Positions 28,043-37,957 of a stretch of DNA of 64,000 nt are shown one piece after another. The translations under genes and the position numbers were made by a program. Numbering within the stretch: position 1 is the stretch's first letter; each line of letters begins with the position of its first letter. Below the pieces are notes generated by a model that was not told the origin of the DNA, did not search any database, and saw only the letters and a program-made list of their open reading frames with translations. This stretch comes from Melieria omissa (taxonomy: Eukaryota; Arthropoda; Insecta; Diptera; Ulidiidae): contig OZ020270.1 in the NCBI GenBank assembly GCA_963971225.1, positions 65,600,932 to 65,664,931 of the forward strand, written 5' to 3'.

Positions 28043-30934
28043 TTAGGAGATAGGGTTAAGAGAGAAGTGGTTATGGACTCTTGCCTTGAACCCATCGAGA
28101 TCATAAGTGCTGGGGAAGATATCCGCAGGGAGACCATTCCACAGCCGCGCTGTGCGGGCCAGAAACGAACTTTCTCTGTAATGCGTAGTGCGCTGGAACA
28201 TCGTTTCAACGTGGAATGCATGAGCGCCAGTGTTCAAACGGGTTGCCCGTGGGAATACCCGGAGTGATGGCATCAGACTGCTCATCTCCACTGAGCAATT
28301 ACCGAAAAAGTATCGGTAGAATAACACCACACATGCCACGTTTCGACGATGCTCCAAGGAGTCAATAGAGCTGGATGCCCTACTGTCCCCTATAAGTTTA
28401 ATCGCACGGTTTTGCACCCGGTCCAGGAGGTCCAAATGGGTTTTTGAAGCCCCCGCCCACAGGTGCGAGTTAAACTCCATTTTAGGTCGGATATAAGTGG
28501 TATAAATAATGCGGAGATCGGACGGGGTGAAATATTTTTTGCACCGCTTTAAGAAGCCGAGGCACTTGGCTGCTTCTTTCGACACGCCAAAAATATGATC
28601 GTTCCAACGAAGATCATTCTTAATGGACATGCCCAGAACATCAAGAGCTGCCGATTCCGCAATACTCACACCACCCATAACCAGGGATGTGTTGGGATGA
28701 GGGGAGACTCGCTTGTGGGATAACAGGCAACATTGGGTCTTGCGAGGATTAAAATCGACCCTGTTCGCTTGACCCCACTTGGAGATTGTTTGTAGGTCGC
28801 TATTAAGTGTGTCATTCATACGGCGCCTTTCTCTCTCAATCTCCACAGAGCTGGGGCGCTTTGTGAAGGAGTATGAATGACAAATGGTGCTGTCATCCGC
28901 AAACGAGTAGATGGGATTCTTCGTCGACGACAATAGGTCATTGATGAAGATAAGGAAAAGGGTTGGAGAGAGGACCGAACCCTGCGGCACTCCCGCGCTG
29001 AGGGAATGCTTTTCCGAGGCTATGCCGTCTATTACAACACGAATAGAACGATCATAGAGGAAGCTCGTAATCCAACGAGAGAAGATACTACCGACGCCAT
29101 AGGCAATCAATTTAGACACGAGCGCTTTATGCCACACCCGGTCAAAGGCCTTAGAAATATCCAGTGCAACAACCTTGCTTTCACCGAGGTTTAGAATGCT
29201 ATGGTTCCATTTCTCGGTGAGGACCGCCATAAGGTCTCCCGTCGATCGCTGTCTTCGAAAGCCGTATTGGCGGTCACTTAGCAGTCTATTGTGCTCCAGA
29301 TACTTCACAAGGTTGAAGTTTACAATGCTTTCCATTACTTTGGAAAGCACCGAGCAGATTGCTATAGGTCGGTAGTTCGCAGGGTCAGTAGTCTTGCCTT
29401 TTTTAGGAACTGGTTGAACATTTGCTACCTTCCAACATGTCGGAAATACACCTGTGGTGTATGACATGTTGAAAAGTTTGCGTAATGGACAAGCCAGTGA
29501 GGTAGCGCACTTTTGCAAAACAAGGGCTGGAATGCCGTCCGGCCCTGAAGCCTTATTTATATCGAGATTTGCAAGCACCCTTTTAACTACCCGTGTCCGA
29601 AAATGAATTTCTGGCATAGAGCAAGATACGTTCTCGACTACGGGTAGTGGTTGATCGCTGGGGGGCAGGGAAGAATTCTCTGCGAAAATTTTAGCCAACA
29701 AATTAGCTTTATCAACCGAGTGAGTGATAATTTGATCATTGTTAAGAAGAGTTGGAATTGAAGACGATGTTTGATTCTTCACCGTCTTAACGAATGACCA
29801 GAAGTTCTTACTACCACGCTGGCATTGAAGAACTTTTTTCCTTTGGCGCTGTTCGTGCAGAAACTTTTGGCGCCTTAGGATGGCATTGCATCGATTTCTA
29901 GCCTGTTTACGCAGCTGTTCAGTGGTGGCATTTTTATTTGCCTGCCATGCTCTGAAAGCTTCCTCTTTAGACCTGACAGCAATTCTGCATGTCTCATTAA
30001 ACCAGATATTGTCCTTGGGTTTAATGCAAATTTGCTTATTGGGGATAAAGGACCGCATTCCCAATAATACAATTTCTTCAACCATTTTGGCTGCGGCATT
30101 TATGTTTCTATCAAGAAAACACAATTTCCAATTGAAGTGGGCGAAAAATTCATTAAGTCCACTCCAGTTAGCTTTATCATACATCCACACTAGCCGCTTC
30201 GGGGCTAAGAGCGAAGCATTGCGGATAGAAGAGTATGAGAAAGACGCCAAAATGGTACAGTGGTCCGAGTTTCCAAGAGGTGCGTGCATTTCAACATCAT
30301 ATTTTTCATGATGTGAAGTGAGAAAAAGGTCTAGAGTATTGAGAGCTTGCCCCGCAACGCAGGGGATATGCGTTGGTTCATGCACTAATTGAGTCAAGTT
30401 ATTAGACTCGGCAAAGAGCTCGACAAATAAGCCTTCAGGAGTTGTGTGGCTGGAATGGCGTAGCCAATTGGAATTATGAATATTGAAATCACCAGCAACT
30501 ACAATTTCACTATTCGGATACGATTCCAGAATCTGAGAAATAGAATCAGAGAGAATATCAAACTTGTTATAAGTAAAATCTCTCCCTGAATTCGGGCTCC
30601 TATATAGGAAGCAGAAGTGCAGAATGTGCGACTGGATATTGAATTTAACCCACATGGAGCTAAATTCGGCATCCGTCGTGTATAGTTGTTGCTGGCACTG
30701 GTACGCAACATTACTGCACACATAAATGGCAAGACCCCTGTGAGGAGAGAATAATGGCAGTAGGTGGTAACCAGGGATGTGAAAATCCAGTGGATCTGCA
30801 TCCCCACAAACCTGGGTTTCACCTAGTGCCATTATATGGGGTTTATGGAGGTTAACAAATGCGTATACGGCAAAAAAGTTCGCCCTGAGCCCGCGCACGT
30901 TGCAGAAGGCTATGCGGAATTTGTCCACCACCAT
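28043..30934 (-). CDS. LINE copy B ORF: APE endonuclease and reverse transcriptase
   Basis: 963 residues without a stop. The endonuclease spans residues 5 to about 240 (IAFCNVRG, ALGETQVC, VVAGDFNIHNSNWL, GNSDHCTIL). A basic linker is followed by RT from about 450 to 740: NKASGPDGIPAL, DPANYRPIAICSVLSK, RQYGFRRQRSTGDL, VVALDISKAFDRVW, AGVPQGSVLSPTLF and the catalytic SFADDSTICHS. A C-terminal tail of about 200 residues ends FKARVHNHFSLNPIS. There is no RNase H. The start is MVVDKFRI in CCATGG context, shared with copy A. Apparent integrity suggests possible activity. The clade (CR1, jockey or a neighbour) needs a phylogeny. Confidence 0.9.
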   Translation of the reverse strand: MVVDKFRIAFCNVRGLRANFFAVYAFVNLHKPHIMALGETQVCGDADPLDFHIPGYHLLPLFSPHRGLAIYVCSNVAYQCQQQLYTTDAEFSSMWVKFNIQSHILHFCFLYRSPNSGRDFTYNKFDILSDSISQILESYPNSEIVVAGDFNIHNSNWLRHSSHTTPEGLFVELFAESNNLTQLVHEPTHIPCVAGQALNTLDLFLTSHHEKYDVEMHAPLGNSDHCTILASFSYSSIRNASLLAPKRLVWMYDKANWSGLNEFFAHFNWKLCFLDRNINAAAKMVEEIVLLGMRSFIPNKQICIKPKDNIWFNETCRIAVRSKEEAFRAWQANKNATTEQLRKQARNRCNAILRRQKFLHEQRQRKKVLQCQRGSKNFWSFVKTVKNQTSSSIPTLLNNDQIITHSVDKANLLAKIFAENSSLPPSDQPLPVVENVSCSMPEIHFRTRVVKRVLANLDINKASGPDGIPALVLQKCATSLACPLRKLFNMSYTTGVFPTCWKVANVQPVPKKGKTTDPANYRPIAICSVLSKVMESIVNFNLVKYLEHNRLLSDRQYGFRRQRSTGDLMAVLTEKWNHSILNLGESKVVALDISKAFDRVWHKALVSKLIAYGVGSIFSRWITSFLYDRSIRVVIDGIASEKHSLSAGVPQGSVLSPTLFLIFINDLLSSTKNPIYSFADDSTICHSYSFTKRPSSVEIERERRRMNDTLNSDLQTISKWGQANRVDFNPRKTQCCLLSHKRVSPHPNTSLVMGGVSIAESAALDVLGMSIKNDLRWNDHIFGVSKEAAKCLGFLKRCKKYFTPSDLRIIYTTYIRPKMEFNSHLWAGASKTHLDLLDRVQNRAIKLIGDSRASSSIDSLEHRRNVACVVLFYRYFFGNCSVEMSSLMPSLRVFPRATRLNTGAHAFHVETMFQRTTHYRESSFLARTARLWNGLPADIFPSTYDLDGFKARVHNHFSLNPIS

Positions 30935-30991
30935 GGTCTATATGAGCTAAAGAGCAAGGAAAGTAGCTGGGAATGAGATCTGCCGCACTAA

Positions 30992-31049
30992 GAAATTGAT
31001 TATGCTCTGTGGTAAGTGTTATGCCTTTACCACAGAACAGTCAATTTCT
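30992..31049 (-). other. Conserved hairpin in 5' UTR of LINE copy B
   Basis: Minus strand carries GAAATTGA...TCTGTGGTAA...TTACCACAGA...TCAATTTC, the same nested pairing and loop length as in copy A, though neighbouring parts of the 5' UTR differ markedly between the copies. Confidence 0.8.
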
Positions 31050-31387
31050 CAGTGTCGAACAAGACCGCATGTAGCGCCACTGAATACGGACGGAGGAGGG
31101 AAACACGGAAAGAAAACCACAAACAACACCACGCGAGCAGAGTTTAATGCGGCGGACGGCGAGTTAACGGCATTTTAGATTCGGTGATCGATTTCGTTTT
31201 TGCGTTTTTAATTTATATTTGCAATATGCAATTTGTAATTTGTTTGATGGCACACGCGGGGTAGCTGACACTGTGTAAAAAAACAGACACAACAGGCGGA
31301 CGAACATTAAAACACGCGCGAGACGGATAAAAACATTAAAAACCGGGAGCAAAAAAGGCACGTCTGCCCACGCGTAGCTGTGTTGAC

Positions 31388-32043
31388 ACTCCACTCCAAA
31401 TCCCTGTACCTTGAACGATCCGGCCATTCATCTATTGGACGTTGTAACCATACTGGGCCATTCCACCATAGTTTGTGCTGTGCTAACCCTTTGGGACTCA
31501 AACCTCTGCTGGAACAATCGGCTGGATTATCTGTTGAAGCTAACATACATGCTGCCATTGCTGGTTGCGAGTTGTCAATTGGTCGGCGCATGTTTTGCTT
31601 GAGAAAGTGCGCCACTTTCGCAGCCAATACTGCTCCGCATAGCTCGGCTCTTGGAATGGTCAACTTAGGCTTGATGGGCGTAACCTTACTTTTCCCCATA
31701 AGCAACTCACAAGACCACCGCTTATCTTGACCACGAACCCGTAAATAGGCTGCTGCAGAATAGGCATTGATTGACGCATCATAAAACACATGCAATTCTC
31801 GTAAAGCATTTGAATCACTCGTTTTGAGCGAACGTGGAATGTGTATTTGTGCAATAGTAGGTAGCTCGTTGATGAATTGTTTCCACGAATTTTGTATTGG
31901 ATCGGGCACTGGTGTGTCCCAGCCTATATTCAACAACCATAACTCCTGCATAATGATCTTAGCAGCAGTTATCATCGGATTCAACCATCCGAGTGAATCA
32001 AATAGACGTTCAATCGTTGACAGAATTACTCGCTTCGTGGGGA
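31388..32043 (-). pseudogene. BEL/Pao RT end and RNase H relic
   Basis: Starts after the L2/CR1-like LINE with TKRVILSTIERLFDSLGWL and NPMITAAKIIMQELW, the conserved Pao segment that closes the RT domain. RNase H follows: LHVFYDASINAYSAAAY, LMGKSKVTPIKPKLTIPRAEL in two parts, then ASTDNPADCSSRGL and LWWNGPVWL. About 100 residues between AAKVAHFLKQN and STDNPADC are missing compared with the usual Pao RNase H, which removes catalytic residues. It ends at DLEW where LINE copy B inserted. Confidence 0.8.
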
Positions 32044-32141
32044 TTTCATTTCATTTCATTTCTTTATTTCGTACGGCTTTATTCAGCCTAATTCTTAACA
32101 TTCTTAAAAAATAGTATAACATTAATATTACTACTTAATAG

Positions 32142-34947
32142 TTATCTTATGTCTATCGTTTTACAGAAATTAAACAGATTTCGTTTAAACAAATTGATAT
32201 CACAATTTTTAATTTCATCAGGCAGCTCATTGAAACATTTGAGGCCTTTGTGAAAAAGACTACTTTTCTCCGCTTCTGTTCTAAAAAATGGTATCTTAAA
32301 TTTATTTTTATTTCTTGTATTCACACTATGAGTATTAGAGACTACAACTAAATTGGTGCTCAAATATTCGGGTAATAAGCCATTTTTTATATTATTGATA
32401 AACTTCATCGTATGGAAAAAAATTTGTTGCTTGACACTAAGCCAATTTAGAGATTAAGCATGTCCTTAACGGACGCATCATAGCGCTTATTAAGGATGAA
32501 GCGCATCGCCTTATTTTGCATCTTTTGTAATTTGTCAATTTGCGAGTCTTTCATAATGAAAAAAATTGTTGGACAGTAAATGAAATGTGGCTCAATGATC
32601 GATCTATAAACCCTTATTTTGTAATGTTTGCTTAAAAATTTGCACGTCCTCTTCATAAACCAAATTTGTTTCGAAATTTGTCCCAAAGTGTAATCAATGT
32701 GATCGTTAAACTTTAATTTATCATCAATCTGAATGCCCAGGTACTTTGTTTTATCAACTTTTTCAATTTCGACGTTTTTTATTTTAAAATTTTCCAATAT
32801 TAAATTGTTATTTCTTGATATGATCATATATTTAGTTTTATCAATATTTAACTTCAATCTATTTGTACATAACCAACCATAGAGAGAATCTAAGTGCAAT
32901 TGCAACTTGCGTTGGGTGTCAATTACGTCAGTCCCGCTGATCATGATTAAGGCGTCATCAGCGAATAGCTTAATGGCACTAAATTGGAGTATAGATGCGA
33001 TATCGTTAATGTATACATTAAACAAAATTGGGGCCAGAACCGAGCCTTGGGGCAGCCCAATCTTGACATCAATTTCATCGGAAATTGATGACCCGATCGC
33101 AACACATTGCTTACGGTTTGTGACAAAACTCTTGAACCACTCTAACTCTTTATTCTGTATACCCATATTAAATAATTTTTTTAATAAAATCCCTTGATCT
33201 ATGGTCTCGAAGGCTCTCTTGAGATCTACAAAAACGGCAAAAATAGATTTCTTTTCATTTAGTTCTTCCTTCCAACAAGCTAAAACCATGTTTAACGCAG
33301 TTTCACATGAATGTTTATGTCTAAATCCAGACTGTTCTTGTATAAAGATATTATTACATTCTAAATATTGCATAAGTTGATTTTTTACTACGGTCTCCAG
33401 TATTTTTTCATCACACGGCAAGGTGTTTATTGGCCTCAACTCTTCAGCTTTTACCGTATTTTTAACTTTTTCAATGGGAACTATTATTGATGTTTTCCAT
33501 AATTTTGGAACAATGCCTTTCGTCAGGCTTTCATTAATTGCTTGCGCGTAAAAATATCCCAAGTAAATAATAGAATCTTTGATAACACCTTCCGAGAGCA
33601 ACTTTCTTCCACCTATTTTATATTTGAATTTGTTTTTAACTATTTCTTCAATCTCACTAGTTGACACCTGATTAAATTTGAAATGTGAGTTGCATTGAAT
33701 CTGTATGGGAATATCTCTGCTTACTAATAGTTTAATGTTATTACTTATTTCAATTGTGCTGTCAACAAAAAATTTGTTAAGGCCCTCGGAAATATCTACA
33801 TCCCTTTCATACAGCTGTCCGTTAATTAATACTTTAGAAATAGGAGTTTTTTCACTGACCATATTGATTGTTTTAAAATTTTCCACATAGCTTTGTTGTC
33901 TTCGCTGTTGCTATCTATTTTGTATTCCATATACTTAATTTTCTTTACTTTCACTAACTTTTTATATTTATTTCTAAGTTTTTTGTACTCATCCCAAACT
34001 CCTGAGACCAGAGCTTCTTTGTAAAGACTAAGTTTTTGCTTATTCAAGTTTGCAAGCTCAGAATCGTACCATTTATTCATGACCTTTATGGTTATTTGTT
34101 TCTCATTTGTAAGGTTTCGCATGGCAATTTTGAACCCATTGTTTATAAACCGGACCTTACTTTCCAAATCAGATCGATCAAAATTACTGAAATCTAGAGA
34201 GCGCAATTGGTTCAAAAGTAATTGAGTGTTATAAAATTCCCAAGAAGTAATCACCAGGCTACTTCGCATTTTACAATTTGGATTCATTTTAATTTTAAAG
34301 TAAATTGTTTCATGATCTGAGATTTTAGAGTCATCTAATTTATCACACGAGACATCATTTGTATTTGCAAACAGTAAATCAATTTTAGTTTTAGTGTATT
34401 CAGCTATTCTCGTATCAAAATCAATTTTTTGTTGCATTGAATGGGACTTAAATAACTCTAATAGTTTGCTACTATAAGTTGACTGACTGTTAAGATTTAT
34501 ATTAAAGTCACCCACTACAACATTACAATCAGAAAGTTCGCAAATATTTCCTAAAACATCACTTAGATAGTTGATGAAATTTGCGTCACTTGAGCTTGGC
34601 GAATGGTATACCACACCGATCTGCCATTTCACCGTTGAACATTTTAGTTTAATAAAAATGCACCAGATATTTGTATCTATTGTTTTGTTGAATTTTGTAA
34701 CAAACTTCAGAGAGTTATGAACATAAATCAGAACACCCCCAGTATGTCTACTGTGGGAATCACATCTTATCATATTATAAGTTTTGATATTTATTTCTTG
34801 ATCAGAGATATCCTTAGTCGTACATGCCTCTGCGCAAAGTATCAAAGATGGATTTTTTAATTCAATAAGCCTCTCAAGTTCGCTTTTATTAGACAATATA
34901 CTGTTAATATTAAGGTAAATGCAATGTAATTCGGATTTTGATGGTTG
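32142..34947 (-). pseudogene. L2/CR1-like LINE ORF2: endonuclease and RT, two frameshifts
   Basis: The frame directly after the ORF1 UAG carries the APE endonuclease (LHCIYLNINSILSN, ILCAEACT, NVVVGDFNINL, KIDLLFANT, ISDHETIYFKI) down to about 33890. A frameshift there leads to the RT frame (33886-32447): EELRPINTLPCDEK, QSGFRHKHSCETAL, AVFVDLKRAFETID, GLPQGSVLAPILFN and the catalytic IKLFADDALIMIS. A second frameshift at about 32447 leads to the C-terminal segment 32408-32142. No ATG precedes the endonuclease: the first conserved residues lie within ten codons of the ORF1 stop, in the same frame. Confidence 0.82.
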
Positions 34948-34950
34948 CTA
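34942..34950 (-). promoter_or_regulatory. Candidate stop-codon readthrough site, UAG-CAA-CCA
   Basis: ORF1 ends ...AGA AAA TAG and the next codons are CAA CCA. This matches the CARYYA context known from tobamovirus-type leaky UAG stops. ORF2 is in the same frame and has no ATG before its conserved N-terminus. Confidence 0.45.
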
Positions 34951-35835
34951 TTTTCTAATTTTATTTTTGCTTTGAACGACTTTTTTAAATGCTGGGCAAT
35001 CTTTACTAAACGTGGAATGATTAACATCGCATTCCATTAACTTTTTTTGCACTAGTTCGCAACAATTAACACATTTGATTACGCTTGAGTTACAATCTTT
35101 ACTATCATGATACCCTGCACATTTGCTACACGCCTTTTTATTAATGCATTCATTCGCCTTGTGGTTAAAACCTAAACATTTAAAACATCTCAACACATTA
35201 TCGTATTCAGATACATTGCATGAATCCCATTCTATGTTTAGTCTCTTCTGTTTAATAACATTCTCAACGGTTACAACATCGGTTTCAACTATAGCATTAT
35301 AACTTTCCTCTCTTCTGTTAGCATTCACGTATACCTTAATAATATTAAACTCTTTGCCTGCCCAAGTATCGTTTTGTTTAACAATACATTCAACTAAGCG
35401 CTCACTACTAAGCCTCTCTGTGAGTCCAATGTCTTTGAACTTTTTTTTAAGCATTCTTCTATCTCTGGTTTGCTCCCATTCGTACTCATTTCCAATGTTC
35501 TCCTTTATCTTCTGCTGCACCTGCTCACATGCTTCCTTGGTCTTGCACGAAACGATGAGTCCACCGCTGTTAAGCTCTCTCACCGCACTCACAAGCCCTT
35601 CAGTCGGCTCAACTACTTTCTTTAACGCTACTTTTGCATCTTTGTTTCTTTTTGTCTTGTCTTTTGGTTTAAGCACAATTTTGTTCTCATTTTGTTTTGC
35701 CGCCTGCGCATAGGTTATTGGCCTGTCGTCACCACTTATGGTTTTTTCGGAGCGAAGTTCATTTAGATTCTCACCGACCTTGTTTAATTCTTTTGACATT
35801 TCCGCTAATATTTCTTCTTTCATGACGTTCATTTT

Positions 35836-36165
35836 TTAGTAGACGCGTCCGTTCGCTTCAACCGATATCTTTATTCTGAATTCATCAACTGTACAAAATG
35901 TTCTTACCAGCTAAAAGATGATGCAATAAGGAGGGGAAATCTTACATGCTAACAATCAGCTGAAATAGCGGTACTTATAAGCTAGAGGAATTACACAATA
36001 AGGAGAGGGAATAGAATGCGCTTACATGCTAAAAGGATGACATGATAATCAGCAGAGGTGGCAGTTCTTACAAGCTAACAATATGGCGTGATAACCAGGG
36101 GAAATAGCGTCTGTACAAAAGTACCCAGTAGGCAATGGAGAACGTACCCTAAATATACTGCTACA
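35836..36165 (-). repeat. 3' LTR of the SAP-Gag Gypsy element
   Basis: 330 bp. On the minus strand it starts TGTAGCAGTATATTTAGGG. It contains internal near-repeats of CTTACATGCTAA, CTTACAAGCTAACAATATGG and CTTACCAGCTAAAAGATG. No obvious TATA box. Confidence 0.9.
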
Positions 36166-37957
36166 GCTCGGCCATCCTGATAATTGAGATCTCCTGATCT
36201 CCAGCCTTATCAAAAGGTCGTTTTCTGTTAATCCATGGTCGTATATTCCCTACAGCCCAAACACCTTTATAAGGAATCCTAGATTGTTGGAAACCCTCAA
36301 CGTCCTCCAACACGTATCTGTCATTACGTAGAACTTTTGAAATTTTGTACGGTCCCTTAAACTTAGGGATTAATTTCCTGGACACACCCGCCGTTGAGTC
36401 GTAGTTTTTTATCATCACATATTCACCCTCTTTGTACTGGTTTGCTGTCCGCCGTTTCTTTTTTACATAATTGTTGTTGTAGGTTTGTAAACGCTTTTCA
36501 TACACCGCTGCTTGGCTCCTAATTTGTTCATGACTTTGCCGTGATGTACCTTGCTGTACTCCTGCCAAATGTTCCCCTAACAAATCTGTTACTTGTCCTC
36601 GTTGCTTTACACCGAAAAGCATAACGCTTGGATATTCTTTAATGGTTCTATGTACGCTATTATTGAGTGTATACTCAACAGTTTCAACTACATTGTCCCA
36701 GTGTATATTACGTTCAGAATCACTCAATTTTGCTATCATCGGCCCTAAGCTTCGATTGACTCTTTCTACCTGGCCGTTCGCTTGTGGGAAGCCTGTCGCA
36801 ACTTTTATATGCCGAACGTTTTCTTCTTCCAAAAATTGTGTAAACTCATTTGACGTGAAACAACTTCCTCTGTCAGAAATTAATATTTTAGGTTTGCTGT
36901 ATGACCGGAAGTAATCTTTAAGAGAGCTCATTACCTCTTTGGTGTTAGTGGTTTTTGTCGTATATAGCCTCACAAATTTTGTACCCGCATCTATCACTAC
37001 CAATATATACTTCTTTGACCTTGAGTTATCCACGGGACCATAATGATCTACATGTATTACATCAAACGGGCCGGCACTTTTGGGAATATTGTGAAGAAAA
37101 CCCTCTTCCTTTCCGTGTTTGGACGAAAATACTATACATTTCAAGCAGTTTTGGACATGGTTTGCTGATTTTTCCCTCATTTTCTCAAACCAATAATTTT
37201 TTGAAATAAGATCAACCATTTTGTCGATACCGATGTGACCCATTTCATCATGATATTTAAACATAACATGGCTTTCCATATCTTCAGGAACGCAAAATAA
37301 AATATTACCATTGCTGACTTTTCTATATATAACTCCATTCCGCATTTCGTATAAATTATGTTCACTCTTTTCCAACTTATCACGCAACTCTTTCAGTTTA
37401 CGATCCTTCGCCTGACAAATAACCAAGTTTTCCTCAAATGTATTCGTTTCTAACACTAAAACATTATTGTTTCGACTTAGTGCATCAACATGTTGCATAC
37501 GCGTGCCCGACCTGTGTTCTAGTACGTAATCGTAGTTCTGGAGCTCTAACGCCCACCTTGCTATTCTCGGATTCAATTCTTTTTTATTCAAAGTCAGTGT
37601 TAGGGAATTACAGTCTGTAACTATCTTGAATTTTAATCCTTGTAGATACACTCTAAAACGTTGAAGTGCGTATATTATTGACAAAGTTTCCAACTCAAAA
37701 CTGTGGTATTTTGATTCAGTCTCGCTAGTTCGTTTCGAAAAATAGAACACAGGGTGCAACTTCTTGTCAGTCTTCCGCTGCATAAGTATCGATCCGAACC
37801 CTTGCGCGCTTGCGTCACAATGTAACTCCGTTTCATCTTTAGGATCATACAGCGCTAAGATTGGTGATTCTAGCAATTTTTGTTTAAGAGTTTCAAAACA
37901 TTGCAACTCTGCTAGCCCAAATCGAAATTTTGTATCTTTTCGCACTAGATTGTACAA
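36161..37957 (-). pseudogene. Gypsy pol 3' part: RNase H and integrase, frameshifted from RT
   Basis: 598 codons in a frame one step away from the RT frame. RNase H includes LHCDASAQGFGSILMQ, ELETLSIIYALQRFR and IVTDCNSLTLTLN. Integrase has the HHCC region (HDEMGHIGIDKM...NCLKCIVFSS) and the DDE residues in VIHVDHYGPVDN, LISDRGSCFTSNEF and GQVERVNRSLGP. It ends in a GEYVMIKNYD/FKGPYKI C-terminal domain with the stop four bases inside the LTR edge. Upstream, YFRRFVKDFSVIAKPL can be read in this frame from about 37998, just where the RT frame fails, so a single indel near 38000 separates the two halves. Confidence 0.85.

Larger units (their letters stand above)
27949..31387 (-). mobile_element. 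ORF1-less LINE (CR1/jockey group), copy B, near full length
   Basis: Runs from TCAACACAG at 31387 to a 20-base poly(A) (plus-strand T run 27949-27968). The 5' UTR is about 450 bases, followed by one 963-codon ORF and a 3' UTR of about 75 bases. Both copies start at the same base, which suggests that the element is full length without an ORF1. It interrupts the BEL element between RNase H and integrase. I could not find a clear target duplication. Confidence 0.88.

Noticed and set aside
34900..34950. ORF2 of the L2-like LINE starting at its own ATG
   Set aside because: The first in-frame ATG lies inside the endonuclease, beyond conserved residues, so it cannot be the natural start.
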